Positions 20,903 through 29,575 of a DNA stretch of 44,366 nucleotides are shown in pieces (the stretch's first letter is position 1; each line of letters opens with the position of its first letter). Made by a program: the position numbers and the translations under genes. Under the pieces are notes generated by a model. That model had not been told where the DNA came from. It worked only from the letters and a program-made list of their open reading frames with translations, and ran no database searches. The stretch is from the IMG/VR virus record IMGVR_UViG_3300010397_000059, positions 1-44,366 of that record; one strand, written 5' to 3'. Source of the stretch: a virus.

Positions 20903-23900
20903 ATTTGCTAGAGCGCGCGATTGCTACTGTCTCGCCGCGCGCTGCGCTGCGACGCGTCCAGGCCAGACTGGCGCTTTCGGCAATCAATGCCCGCTATGAC
21001 GGCGCGAAGCAGAGCAAGACGTATAAAGTCTCGCGCGACAACACCACTGGAGATGTGCAAGTCGTCCGCGATGCGGCTACGTGCCGCGCGCAGGCGCGAG
21101 ACTTTGAACGCAACAATGATGTGTTCCGCGGCGCACTCCATACGTTGGCGCGCAATATCGTCGGGCCGAACGGCATCAGTATCGAGCCGATGCCACGCAA
21201 CGCGAATGACGATATCAACGACACGTTCGCGCGCGATCTGCTGAACCTGTGGCGCGAATTCACGGCTTCGCCGGAAGTCACAAAAACACTCGATTGGGTA
21301 CAGACGCAGTACCTCGGTTGCTGCAGCTGGTTGCGCGACGGTGATCTGTTTGGGCAGATCATCCAGGGCCCGACAACGTTCTACAACTACGCCACGCGCA
21401 TTCCGCTCGCCATCGAGCTGCTCGAAGCCGATCACGTGCCGCTCGAATATTCGAACGGCGACAATATTGAAGCAGGCATCGAACGCAATGCGTGGAACGA
21501 GCCTGTTGCCTACTACGTTTACAAGACGCATCCAGGCAGCGCGCGCGCAATGCTTACCGACACCGCGCTCAAGCGCGTGCCGGCGCAGAAAATGCTGCAT
21601 GTCGCAATCCGCGAGCGGCTGTCAGGGCTGCGCGGCATCAGTCAGTTCGCGAGCGTCTTCGTCCGGCTGTACGACATCAAGGATTACGAGGATTCGGAAC
21701 GCCTGGCCGCGCGCATCTCTGCGGCTATCGCTGCCTACGTCAAGCGCGACGTCAACATGGAGTACTCGCCACCGGCTGGCACGGATCCGGACAAGCGCGA
21801 TTTCCGTCTGAATGCCGGCGCCGTATTCGACAAGCTGATGCCGGGCGAAGAGCTCGACATGCTCAACCCGAGCCGGCCGAACACCGCGCTGAACGATTTC
21901 TGCTCGGGACAGTACAAGCGCGCGTCGCGCGGCGCACAGCTCACCTATTCGGCAATCAGCGGCGACTACAACGGCACCTATTCGGCGCAGCGTCAGGAAC
22001 TCGTCGAAGGCTACGACGGCTATCGCATGCTCACTGCGATTTTCGTCGCTCGGTTTGTGCGCCCGATCTGGGAAGCCTTTGTCTCGACGTCGATCGCAGC
22101 TGGTCTGGTGAAGGTTCCAGCCGACGTGCGCCCGGAAACTGTCGCGCAGGCCGAATTTCGTGGCCCGAAAATGCCGTGGATTGATCCGGTGCGCGAAGCG
22201 CAGGGGCAGCTCACGATGGTGCGCGCCGGATTCCAATCCGCTCAGTCAGTCATTGCTGATCGCGGCGGCCGTTTGCAGGACACGTTCGAACAGCTCGGGC
22301 GCGAGCGCCGCCTCGCCGACGAAATCGGCTTGGTTCTCGACAGCGACGCGCGCTACGTCTCCGACACGGGCGTCGCGCAGTCGAACGCTCCGAAAACAGA
22401 TCCCAGCGCCGACACCGGTGCCGCCAATAGCAAGGTCATCCCCATGCCGAACCGACTCAATTCGCTCACCGCTGGCGTGCGTGCCGGCCTGCGCAACCAG
22501 CATCGCGAACAACGTGAGCATATCGAACCGAGCATGCAGCTCAAGCCATCCGCCGCGGCGAACGAATACGAATTGCTGATCTACGGCGATATTGGCGAGA
22601 GCTGGTTCGGCGAGAGCATCACAGCGCTGTCGATCGTGCAACAGCTGCTCGCGCTGCCGGTAGCCGTGACGACGATCAACGTGCGCATCAACAGTTATGG
22701 CGGAAGCGTGTCCGATGGGCTAGCCATCTACAACGCACTCAAGCGTCATCCGGCGACGAAAGCGGTCACTGTCGACGGTGTTGCCATGTCGAGCGCCTCG
22801 CTGATCGCCATGGCGGGCAGCACAATCGCCATGCCGGCGACGTCGCTGATGATGATTCACGCGCCGTGGGGTGGCATCGCCGGCAACGCGCAGGAGATGC
22901 GCGAGTACGCGCAGATTCTCGACACCTACGCCGAAGCGATGGCGGACGCCTACGTCGCCAAGAGCGGCAAGGCACGTGCCGACGTTCTTACGCTCTTGCA
23001 GGACGGCAAGGATCACTACTACACCGGCGAGCAAGCTGTCGCCGAAGGGTTTGCCGACTCGCTGATCGACGCCAGTTCAGCCGATGCGGAGCCTGATGAA
23101 AATGCCCGCGCATTTGCCGCCGGCATTCTGCACCGCTACGCCGTAACCCTTGGCAGCAATGCTCAGCTCGCCGTCGCGGCCGCATTGCGCCCACCTCATA
23201 CCTCGCAGAAGCGGACCGTGCCCGCCGGGGAGCGCCCCGGCGAGACGGTGCCTGCGAATCCAATTTTGCCGGCTGATGCCGGCAACCAACCGCCGGCATC
23301 AGCCGGTAATCCTACCGGAGCCCATGTCATGCCAGAAGCAACCGCAACGCCAGTCGCCGCGCCGACCCGCGCGGAAATCCTTGCCGCCGATCGCCAGCGC
23401 CGCGACGCAATTGCGGCGCATTTTGCACCGTACGCGCGTCACAACGATCTCGAAATCGCCAAGCTGCAGAAAACCTGCGAAGACGATGTCGAATGCAGCG
23501 CCGAAAGCGCCGGCCTGAAACTGCTCAAACACCTCGGCAGCGGTGCCGAACCGCTCAATGGCGGCCTGCGCGTCGAACCGGGCGCGCAGCAAGAACAGGC
23601 GACCTATCGCGAAGGCGCCATCAACGCGCTGCTCAATCGCGCCAATCCGAGTGCGGTCAAGCTCGACGACAAAGGCCGGCAGTTTGTCGGCTTCTCGCTA
23701 AACGATCTCGCACGCGATTGCGCCGAACGCTCCGGAGTGCGCACGCGCGGCATGGCCAAGCCGGAAATTGCCATTAAGGCCATGCAGAGCACGAGCGATT
23801 TTCCGAACATCCTGGAAAACATCATCACGAAATCGCTGCGCGCTGGATATGCCGGAGGCTCGCGCACGTTCACGTCGTGGGCTCGCCAGGGCGAATCGCT

Positions 23901-24678
23901 TCCGGACTTCAAGCTCGTCAGCCGTACACAGCTCGCCGGTGCACCTGCCCTGAAGCGTGTGGTCGAAGGTGCCGAGTATGAAGAAGGCTTCATGGGCGAC
24001 GGCGCCGAAAAATATGCGGTGCAGAAGTACGGCCGCATCGTCGCGATCACCTGGGAAACCATCGTCAATGATGATCTCGGTGCGATGACGCGCATTCCGC
24101 AGGCGTTCGGTGCCAGCGCGGCCGATCTCGAGTCGGATCTCGTCTACGCAATTGTGAATGGCAATCCGAACATGGCCGACGGGAAGCCGCTGTTCGGCTC
24201 CGACCATAAGAACCTTGGCACGGCCACGGCCCTCAAAGCCACCTTGGACGATACCGCCTCGCTCGATCCGATTGCTGAGATGCGCGAGCTGATGCTTCTG
24301 CAGAAGGGCATCGAAGGCCGCTACATCACCGTGCGCCCGAAGTACCTGCTGGTTCCGCCGAAGCTCGAGCAGACCGCGCTGCGCATTTGCAGTGCCGCCT
24401 TCGTCGCAGCCAAGGGCCTCGACATCAACGTGCTCGGTGCTCTGCTGACGCCGGTAATCGAGCCGCGTCTGCACGATGAAAGCGACACGGCTTACTACGG
24501 CATCTCCGATCCCGCCACGGTCGACACTATCGAATACGCCTACCTGCAAGGCAATGAGGGCGTCTTCACCGAAACCAAGAACGGATTCGAGATCGATGGT
24601 GTGCAGGTCAAGTGCCGGCACGTGTTCGGTGCCAAGGCAATCGACTGGCGCGGCATGGTCAAGAACGCCGGCGCGTAA
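20890..24678 (+). CDS. Portal / ClpP-type protease / major capsid protein in one ORF
   Basis: One uninterrupted 1262-residue frame. Residues ~1-510: lambda-type portal (TYKVSRDNTTGDVQV, NDVFRGALHTLARNIVGPNG, YKRASRGAQLTYSAISGDYN, YDGYRMLTAIFVARFVRP). Residues ~519-745: ClpP/S14-type head protease (INSYGGSVSDGLAIYNAL, catalytic Ser in GVAMSSASLIAMAG, His in MMIHAPWGG). After a Pro-rich linker, residues ~814-1262: scaffold-like helices and an HK97-fold capsid protein (ARQGESLPDFKLVSRTQLAG, YGRIVAITWETIVNDDLGAM). Internal ATGs at 22444 and 23329 with AAGG or GGAG upstream could give separate protease-capsid and capsid products. GTG at 20890, or at 20899 in a GTGA overlap. Protease-capsid fusions are known; the added portal is unusual. 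Confidence 0.9.
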   Translation: MPQVNLLERAIATVSPRAALRRVQARLALSAINARYDGAKQSKTYKVSRDNTTGDVQVVRDAATCRAQARDFERNNDVFRGALHTLARNIVGPNGISIEPMPRNANDDINDTFARDLLNLWREFTASPEVTKTLDWVQTQYLGCCSWLRDGDLFGQIIQGPTTFYNYATRIPLAIELLEADHVPLEYSNGDNIEAGIERNAWNEPVAYYVYKTHPGSARAMLTDTALKRVPAQKMLHVAIRERLSGLRGISQFASVFVRLYDIKDYEDSERLAARISAAIAAYVKRDVNMEYSPPAGTDPDKRDFRLNAGAVFDKLMPGEELDMLNPSRPNTALNDFCSGQYKRASRGAQLTYSAISGDYNGTYSAQRQELVEGYDGYRMLTAIFVARFVRPIWEAFVSTSIAAGLVKVPADVRPETVAQAEFRGPKMPWIDPVREAQGQLTMVRAGFQSAQSVIADRGGRLQDTFEQLGRERRLADEIGLVLDSDARYVSDTGVAQSNAPKTDPSADTGAANSKVIPMPNRLNSLTAGVRAGLRNQHREQREHIEPSMQLKPSAAANEYELLIYGDIGESWFGESITALSIVQQLLALPVAVTTINVRINSYGGSVSDGLAIYNALKRHPATKAVTVDGVAMSSASLIAMAGSTIAMPATSLMMIHAPWGGIAGNAQEMREYAQILDTYAEAMADAYVAKSGKARADVLTLLQDGKDHYYTGEQAVAEGFADSLIDASSADAEPDENARAFAAGILHRYAVTLGSNAQLAVAAALRPPHTSQKRTVPAGERPGETVPANPILPADAGNQPPASAGNPTGAHVMPEATATPVAAPTRAEILAADRQRRDAIAAHFAPYARHNDLEIAKLQKTCEDDVECSAESAGLKLLKHLGSGAEPLNGGLRVEPGAQQEQATYREGAINALLNRANPSAVKLDDKGRQFVGFSLNDLARDCAERSGVRTRGMAKPEIAIKAMQSTSDFPNILENIITKSLRAGYAGGSRTFTSWARQGESLPDFKLVSRTQLAGAPALKRVVEGAEYEEGFMGDGAEKYAVQKYGRIVAITWETIVNDDLGAMTRIPQAFGASAADLESDLVYAIVNGNPNMADGKPLFGSDHKNLGTATALKATLDDTASLDPIAEMRELMLLQKGIEGRYITVRPKYLLVPPKLEQTALRICSAAFVAAKGLDINVLGALLTPVIEPRLHDESDTAYYGISDPATVDTIEYAYLQGNEGVFTETKNGFEIDGVQVKCRHVFGAKAIDWRGMVKNAGA

Positions 24679-24689
24679 CACCGAGTTCC

Positions 24690-24716
24690 GGGGCGGCGCC
24701 CAGCTCGGGCCGCCTC
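24690..24716. terminator. Hairpin after capsid ORF
   Basis: A GGCGGC/GCCGCC stem with a ~11-base GC-rich loop directly after the capsid stop, in the 69-base gap before the decoration gene. No U-run follows, so it is more likely an mRNA-stabilising or attenuating hairpin than a full terminator. Confidence 0.35.
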
Positions 24717-24747
24717 GATCATTTCACGATCAGAGGAGTAAGCAATC

Positions 24748-25230
24748 ATGCGTAATTTCGTCAACCGGGGTGAAACGATCACTTGCCCGGCGCCCGCGAC
24801 GGTCACGTCCGGGCTTGGTTATGTTCTCGGCTCCGCTTTGTTTGGCGTGGCGGTCACCGATGGCGCGAGCGGAGATCCGGTCGCGTTCGTCGTCGAGGGC
24901 GTCGTCGAATTGCCGAAGCACAGCACGACAGTGCTGGCGGTTGGCGATCTCGCGATTTGGGACGTCTCCGCAGGCGAGCTGATCGGCAGCGGTCCGGCAA
25001 GCGGCGACATTTCGAACGTCGGCATTGTCATCGAAGCAGCGGGAAGCGGCGACACGACGGCGAAGGTCAAGCTGTTGCCGGAAAAGGCATACGTTTATCC
25101 GAATGCCACCGACGCAGCCACCGCGACCAGCATCGCCAACCTCAACGCCTGGGCCACCGCCCTGGCAACGAAGTTGAACGCCGACGCCGGTGTCACCGAC
25201 ACGAACTACGATACCAACCCGCAGGCGTAA
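24748..25230 (+). CDS. DUF2190-like capsid decoration protein
   Basis: A 160-residue protein with the DUF2190 pattern: MRNFVNRGETITCPAPATVT, GYVLGSALFGVAVTDGASGD, VEGVVELPKHSTTVLAVGD, GIVIEAAGSGDTTAKVKL. These beta-rich proteins sit on the capsid surface in many phages. It has a strong ribosome-binding site (GAGGAG). It follows the capsid gene as expected. Confidence 0.82.
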   Translation: MRNFVNRGETITCPAPATVTSGLGYVLGSALFGVAVTDGASGDPVAFVVEGVVELPKHSTTVLAVGDLAIWDVSAGELIGSGPASGDISNVGIVIEAAGSGDTTAKVKLLPEKAYVYPNATDAATATSIANLNAWATALATKLNADAGVTDTNYDTNPQA

Positions 25231-25268
25231 CGCTACCACCCAAGGCGGCAATCGTCGCCGTGTGAGGA

Positions 25269-25295
25269 GCTGGCGCCGGATTTTCCGGCGCCAGC
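25269..25295. terminator. Strong hairpin between head and lysis genes
   Basis: GCTGGCGCCGG / CCGGCGCCAGC, a perfect 11-base stem with loop ATTTT. No U-run follows on the plus strand, so it may be a weak terminator, an attenuator or an RNA-processing site that lowers lysis-gene expression relative to capsid. Confidence 0.5.
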
Positions 25296-25323
25296 ATTCG
25301 AAGCAAAAGGAAGATTTATCGAC

Positions 25324-25527
25324 ATGACCACGCACTGGCTCGATCGCCCCCGCAATGGCCTCGTGCTCACGTTCGTGATCGTGGCCTTCGGCGGCGCATG
25401 GCGATTCAACTCGGATCTGTCGGAGCTGAATCGCGATGCGGTCAACAAGGATCGCGAGCTCAACCAGATGCACGCGGAAATTTCGGAACTTCGTCATTCA
25501 CCCCACTGCAGGCGGCCCAATGAGTGA
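25324..25527 (+). CDS. Small membrane protein, 67 aa
   Basis: An N-terminal membrane segment (NGLVLTFVIVAFGGAW) and a charged helical tail (LSELNRDAVNKDRELNQMHA). AAGGAAG precedes the ATG. The position at the head of the lysis cassette suggests a holin, pinholin or antiholin-like protein, but the single span and coiled-coil tail would also fit a membrane anchor. It ends in a GTGA overlap with the next gene. Confidence 0.65.
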   Translation: MTTHWLDRPRNGLVLTFVIVAFGGAWRFNSDLSELNRDAVNKDRELNQMHAEISELRHSPHCRRPNE

Positions 25528-25817
25528 TCGAGCTCGAGCAAGCAGCGTCGAAGATTCGGGGGCTGGTCTACCGCGCGAAGAAAGCGACGGGGCAGCCGGA
25601 ACGGGAATCCCTCTACCGCGAAATGCTCGAGACGCTGACCTGGTGTTTGGGGTGGCTCGAGGAGCCTCACCCGAACGAAGAGCCCCTCAAATTTGCCCTG
25701 CACGCCTTGATGCAATCCGCCAGGCGTACGGAGCTCGGAAACTGGTACGTCACTGATGTGGAATTGTATACCTGGGCAATGGATCAACTGGACACCCTCA
25801 TACCTGTAATGCCATGA
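25524..25817 (+). CDS. Hypothetical protein, 97 aa
   Basis: GTG start. A soluble helical protein (MIELEQAASKIRGLVYRAKK, CLGWLEEPHPNEEPLKFALH, VELYTWAMDQLDTLIP). It overlaps the M15 endolysin start by 4 bases. No signal peptide. Unknown role in the lysis operon. Confidence 0.65.
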   Translation: MIELEQAASKIRGLVYRAKKATGQPERESLYREMLETLTWCLGWLEEPHPNEEPLKFALHALMQSARRTELGNWYVTDVELYTWAMDQLDTLIPVMP

Positions 25818-26275
25818 CACCGCTTTCCGACCACTTCACGCTCGAAGAACTCACTGCCTCGCAGTGGGCTGCGCGCGCGGGCGTGGACAATACGCCGCCG
25901 GCCGATGTGCTGGAGCGCTTGCGCGTCGCGGCCAAGGGCATGGAACAGGTGCGCGCGCGCCTGGGCGATCGCGCGATTCTCGTATCGAGCGGCTATCGCA
26001 GCCGCCTGGTAAATGCAGCGATCGGCGGCGCGGTCAACAGCGCGCACGTGCTCGGTTACGCCGTCGACTTCACGTGTCCGTCGTTCGGTTCGCCGTTCGA
26101 TGTTGCGCGGCATCTGTCGATCCAGGTCGACCTGGTGTTCGATCAGCTGATCTACGAATTCCGCAATTGGGTGCACATCTCGTTTGATCCGCGCGAACGC
26201 CGCGATCTGCTGACGATTCGCAGCAACCGCGAAGGCTATATGCGCGGCATCATCGATATGCCGGAGTCGCCATGA
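25814..26275 (+). CDS. Endolysin, peptidase M15-type
   Basis: A 153-residue D-Ala-D-Ala-type carboxypeptidase/endopeptidase that cuts peptide crosslinks in peptidoglycan. Motifs: LSDHFTLEELTASQWA, SSGYRSRLVNAAIGG, the zinc site AHVLGYAVDF (His and Asp), and a second His in FRNWVHISF. It has no signal peptide, so it needs the holin to reach the wall. It is directly followed by the holin candidate. Confidence 0.92.
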   Translation: MTPLSDHFTLEELTASQWAARAGVDNTPPADVLERLRVAAKGMEQVRARLGDRAILVSSGYRSRLVNAAIGGAVNSAHVLGYAVDFTCPSFGSPFDVARHLSIQVDLVFDQLIYEFRNWVHISFDPRERRDLLTIRSNREGYMRGIIDMPESP

Positions 26276-26719
26276 ATGGGCGCCTGGCTGCAGCAGTGTC
26301 TGGACGGCCTGCATCCCATGACGATCTTCATGGCGATATCGCTCGTCGTCGGCGTAGTGCTGATCCTGCCGATTCTATGGCGCGTGCAGCGCGCGAAGAA
26401 TCAACTGGATCTGGCCGACTGGCTGCGCGGTGCGGACGGCAAGGCGAGCTGGAGCAAGGCCGCAGCCATCGGCGGATTCATGATCGGCAGCTGGTGCTTG
26501 ATCATGATCACGCTGGCCGGAAAAGTTCCGGAAGGCTACATGCTGCTGTTTCTCGTGTACTTCGCGATCGTCATCGGCAACCCGGCAGCGATCGAGCTCG
26601 TCAAGCAACGCGATTCACGCCCACCGGTCGCGCCACCTACCACGGTCAGCGTCACTACGCCGCCAGGGCAGACCACCAACGTGCAGACCGGACCGACGCC
26701 ACCGGACGGCGCTGCCTGA
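26276..26719 (+). CDS. Holin candidate (multi-span membrane protein)
   Basis: A 147-residue protein whose ATG directly abuts the endolysin stop. Three hydrophobic spans: MTIFMAISLVVGVVLILPIL (~15-34), AAAIGGFMIGSWCLIMITLA (~62-81) and YMLLFLVYFAIVIGNPA (~88-104). A Pro/Thr-rich soluble tail follows. Its position after the endolysin and before the spanins supports a holin role, although it is larger than many holins. Confidence 0.7.
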   Translation: MGAWLQQCLDGLHPMTIFMAISLVVGVVLILPILWRVQRAKNQLDLADWLRGADGKASWSKAAAIGGFMIGSWCLIMITLAGKVPEGYMLLFLVYFAIVIGNPAAIELVKQRDSRPPVAPPTTVSVTTPPGQTTNVQTGPTPPDGAA

Positions 26720-26738
26720 TCGCCTTTGGAGAAAACGT

Positions 26739-26897
26739 ATGAGTCTCGGCACGATTCTTTTGATCATTCTCATCCTGCTGCTCGTCGGCGCCTTTCCCAC
26801 GTGGCCGCATAGCCAGGACTGGGGCTACGTCCCCAGCGGCGGTATCGGACTGCTGCTGCTAATCCTCATCATCCTGATCATCAAGGGCCGGGTGTAA
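26739..26897 (+). CDS. DUF3309-like small membrane protein, 52 aa
   Basis: MSLGTILLIILILLLVGAFP, then TWPHSQDWGYVPSGGIG and a second hydrophobic segment. This closely matches the DUF3309 pattern of small bacterial two-span membrane proteins. GGAG precedes the ATG. It is unusual inside a phage lysis cassette; it may be a captured host gene used as an accessory holin or antiholin. Confidence 0.8.
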   Translation: MSLGTILLIILILLLVGAFPTWPHSQDWGYVPSGGIGLLLLILIILIIKGRV

Positions 26898-26899
26898 CC

Positions 26900-27322
26900 G
26901 TGTTCGCCTTCCTGCTGCCGCTGCTTGGCTGGGCCAAAGCGATCCCGATCAAGGATTGGCTGTATGCCGGCGCGTTCGCGCTGGCGGTTGCTGGCTATCT
27001 GTTCTGGGCGCACCACGAGCGCGCGATCGGCCGCGCGCAGGATGCCGCGAAGATCGTCGCAATCAGCGCGCAGCTCACCGAAGCACAGAGCGCGAACCGC
27101 AGCAACGCCGATGCGATCAAGGCGCTGCAGGAAGCCAATCACCAATGCGAAGCCGGCCGCCTCGCCGATCAGAGCGCGCAGGTAGCAGCGCTGAAAGATC
27201 GCGATATCGCGCAGGCGAAACTATCCAAGGATGCCGCGGCCGCGCGCACGAAGCTGCAGGCGCTGCTCGCCGGTCGCTGCAAGGCCTGGGCGGATCAGCC
27301 GGCTTGCGGGGTGATGCCATGA
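26900..27322 (+). CDS. i-spanin (Rz-like)
   Basis: GTG start. An N-terminal membrane anchor (AGAFALAVAGYLFWAHHERA) and a long periplasmic coiled coil (AAKIVAISAQLTEAQSANRS, AALKDRDIAQAKLSKDAAAA), ending in a Cys-containing segment. It has typical inner-membrane spanin layout, 140 residues. Its stop overlaps the start of the o-spanin (ATGA), as in many Rz/Rz1 pairs. It fuses inner and outer membranes at the last step of lysis. Confidence 0.85.
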   Translation: MFAFLLPLLGWAKAIPIKDWLYAGAFALAVAGYLFWAHHERAIGRAQDAAKIVAISAQLTEAQSANRSNADAIKALQEANHQCEAGRLADQSAQVAALKDRDIAQAKLSKDAAAARTKLQALLAGRCKAWADQPACGVMP

Positions 27323-27678
27323 TGCGCGTCGCCTTCGTGTTCGCAGTCGCCTTGCTGATTGGCGCTGCGATCGCTCTGCTGTCCGCGTGCGCGCCGGCAT
27401 CGCAGATCGTGCGCACGCAAACCGTCGAAGTGCCGAAGTACATCCGCACGCCGATCCCGGCGAGGCTGATCGCGCCGACGGTGGTTACGGATCCTGCGCC
27501 GTTGTGCGGCTCGGCATTTTGCAATGGTCAGCTCGCGACGATGCTCGGCGACTACCGCTCCGGATTGAATCAATGCAATGCGGACAAGGCGGCATTGCGC
27601 GTGCTGAATTCCAACGACGACCAGAGCCAGCCCGCGGCAGGTGCGCCCGCCGCGGTGCCCGCTGGTGGAGTGCAGTAA
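27319..27678 (+). CDS. o-spanin lipoprotein (Rz1-like)
   Basis: A 119-residue lipoprotein. The signal sequence VAFVFAVALLIGAAIALLSA runs into the lipobox LLSA|C at Cys24, followed by a Pro-rich mature part (VEVPKYIRTPIPARL, ending in Ala/Pro). It starts in an ATGA overlap with the i-spanin. Longer than lambda Rz1 but the arrangement is diagnostic. Confidence 0.85.
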   Translation: MMRVAFVFAVALLIGAAIALLSACAPASQIVRTQTVEVPKYIRTPIPARLIAPTVVTDPAPLCGSAFCNGQLATMLGDYRSGLNQCNADKAALRVLNSNDDQSQPAAGAPAAVPAGGVQ

Positions 27679-27998
27679 TGGCCCAGCTCGCCTTCCGTCA
27701 ACAGATCGCTTCCGACATGTTCGACGGGCTCGTCGATGCAGGCATGGCCGATCTCGGCAGCTACACACCGCCCGGCGTCGGTCAGGCACCGGTGCCGTGT
27801 CGCGTCGTGATCAACCGTGGCCAGGCACCGTTCGGCACGTTCGGCTCGGTGATGGGCGACAAGACCAGCGTGCGTATCTTGCTCGCCGAAATTCCGGCGC
27901 CGGTGCGCGGTGCGGTGATCGCGGCCGATGGCGGATCGTTCGAGCTGGTCAAGGAACTGGCGAACGACGGCGCGCTGTCGACATGGGACGTGAACTGA
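27678..27998 (+). CDS. Head-tail joining protein (gpFII-like)
   Basis: A 106-residue protein starting in a TAATG overlap (MAQLAFRQQIASDMFDGLVD). Beta-rich segments VPCRVVINRGQAPFGTFGSV and KTSVRILLAEIPAPVRGAV resemble the FII/stopper-type connector fold. Its position between the lysis genes and the tail terminator fits a head-completion or stopper protein. Confidence 0.6.
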   Translation: MAQLAFRQQIASDMFDGLVDAGMADLGSYTPPGVGQAPVPCRVVINRGQAPFGTFGSVMGDKTSVRILLAEIPAPVRGAVIAADGGSFELVKELANDGALSTWDVN

Positions 27999-27999
27999 C

Positions 28000-28491
28000 A
28001 TGACCGCGCCCACCGTCGATCCGATCCTCCTGCGCATCCTCACGGCGCTATGCGTGCCGCTGCGGCTGATCACGCAAGCGAACGGGTTCTATCACGACGT
28101 TGCCAACGTCGGCATCGAGCCGTTTGCGTTCAATGCGCAGGATCCATTTCAACAGATCGTCGTGCACGAGGAATCCGGCGAAATCGTCGACTCCACGGAG
28201 GACGGCTTCCAGGATGAAAACGTCGTCGCGTTTCACGGCTATATGAAGATCGCATCGATGGCATCGGCCTACGCCGAAGCGCATCGCTTTGCGGCCGACA
28301 TGAAACGTATCGCGAAGTCGATCACGCGCACGACTTTCGACGACGGCAATGGCGGATCGCTCGTTCGCTCCTGGTCGATCAATCAGAAACACGAAATCGT
28401 CCCATCCGAATTGGGCGAAGGCTTTCTGGAAGTGATCGTGCGCGTGGCGCTCGATTACCGCGATTTTTCACCGCCGGTTCCCGGCATCTAA
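28000..28491 (+). CDS. Tail terminator / tail completion protein candidate
   Basis: A 163-residue protein. The start MTAPTVDPILLRILTALCVP is followed by LITQANGFYHDVANVG, a pattern common in tail-terminator proteins (PLRxITxANGY). The C-terminal beta strands end RVALDYRDFSPPVPGI. It lies immediately before the tail tube gene. The function is inferred from that pattern and the gene order. Confidence 0.65.
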   Translation: MTAPTVDPILLRILTALCVPLRLITQANGFYHDVANVGIEPFAFNAQDPFQQIVVHEESGEIVDSTEDGFQDENVVAFHGYMKIASMASAYAEAHRFAADMKRIAKSITRTTFDDGNGGSLVRSWSINQKHEIVPSELGEGFLEVIVRVALDYRDFSPPVPGI

Positions 28492-28509
28492 CCTCAAGAG
28501 GCACACGTC

Positions 28510-29523
28510 ATGAACTTCAACGGTAATTTGCGACTCGCCGAGTGCGACGAGAACGGGATCGTCACCGGCGCTTTCATCGGTCTACTCAACCCGGTCAAGG
28601 TCGAGCTGGTCACGCCGGCGGCGGAAAACGTCGACGAAGTGAGCCGCTTCATCGATTCGGCCGGCCAGCTGCTCAGCCGCGGCCAGATCCCGAAATTCAC
28701 CTCGGCGAACGTCTCCACGAGCTCGCTGCGCGACAAGCGCGTGCTCGCGTACGCGATGAATGGCCGCGCGGTCGGCTTCGCCCAGGCCGCGAATATCATC
28801 GCCGTGCAGACCGGCAGCACGGTCACCGACGAAGCGGACTCGGCCACGACGCTCGGCACGCCGATCCAACTGGCCAAGCATCACGTCAGCTCCGTGGTCG
28901 TCAAGAACACCGCGGGCTCGACGACCTACGTCCTCGGTACCGACTACACGGTCGACGCGAACCTCGGTCAGGTTACGCCGCTCGCGAGCGGCACGATCAC
29001 CGCATCGCAGGCGCTCAAGATCAGCTATGTCGCGGCGACCACGGCGGCCGAAGCGGTCACCACCGGACAAGTGGGGGACTGGGTCAAGCTGGCCAACCGC
29101 CGCATCAGCAACGTCGTAGTCAAGAACAGTGGCGCCACGGTGACGTACACCGCTGGCACCGACTACGTCGTCGATGCCAAGCCGGGCTTCATCAAGCCGC
29201 TGCCGGGTGGCCTGATCACCGAAGACCAGGATCTGAAAGTCACCTATTCGTGCGCGGCGCTCGCCGGCACCACGGTGCAGGGTTCGGTGGTGCCGTCCAA
29301 GCTGCTGCGCGTGGAGCTGCAGCTCGCCGACCTGGTCGATCAGTCCGAGAGCTACCTGATCATCCCGCTGTATCAGGCCGCCTCGTCCGGCAACAAGGAC
29401 CTGATGGGCAAGACGGTGATCAACGCGGATCTCAGCGGCGCCATGCTCGTGCCGCCCGAAGGCACGGACATCGCCACGGAAACCGGCGGCGCGCCGTACA
29501 TCATCACGTCGCTCGCTGCCTGA
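28510..29523 (+). CDS. Major tail tube protein with duplicated insert domain
   Basis: A 337-residue tail tube subunit, well expressed judging by AGAGG upstream. The N- and C-terminal parts (FIGLLNPVKVELVTP, SKLLRVELQLADLVDQSESY) form the tube fold. Between them are two ~60-residue repeats, one with VVVKNTAGSTTY and GTDYTVDANLGQVTPL, the other with VVVKNSGATVTY and GTDYVVDAKPGFIKPL. They probably project from the tube surface like the Ig-like decorations of other tails. No tail sheath gene is present, supporting a siphovirus. Confidence 0.8.
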   Translation: MNFNGNLRLAECDENGIVTGAFIGLLNPVKVELVTPAAENVDEVSRFIDSAGQLLSRGQIPKFTSANVSTSSLRDKRVLAYAMNGRAVGFAQAANIIAVQTGSTVTDEADSATTLGTPIQLAKHHVSSVVVKNTAGSTTYVLGTDYTVDANLGQVTPLASGTITASQALKISYVAATTAAEAVTTGQVGDWVKLANRRISNVVVKNSGATVTYTAGTDYVVDAKPGFIKPLPGGLITEDQDLKVTYSCAALAGTTVQGSVVPSKLLRVELQLADLVDQSESYLIIPLYQAASSGNKDLMGKTVINADLSGAMLVPPEGTDIATETGGAPYIITSLAA

Positions 29524-29539
29524 TTCGTTCCCGTGAACC

Positions 29540-29557
29540 GCGGCCACGGATGGCCGC
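29540..29557. terminator. Hairpin after tail tube gene
   Basis: A GCGGCC/GGCCGC stem with a 6-base loop in the 52-base gap between tail tube and the gpZ-like gene. No U-run; probably an mRNA-stabilising or attenuating hairpin. Confidence 0.35.
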
Positions 29558-29575
29558 CTGCGCTTATGAGTCCCC

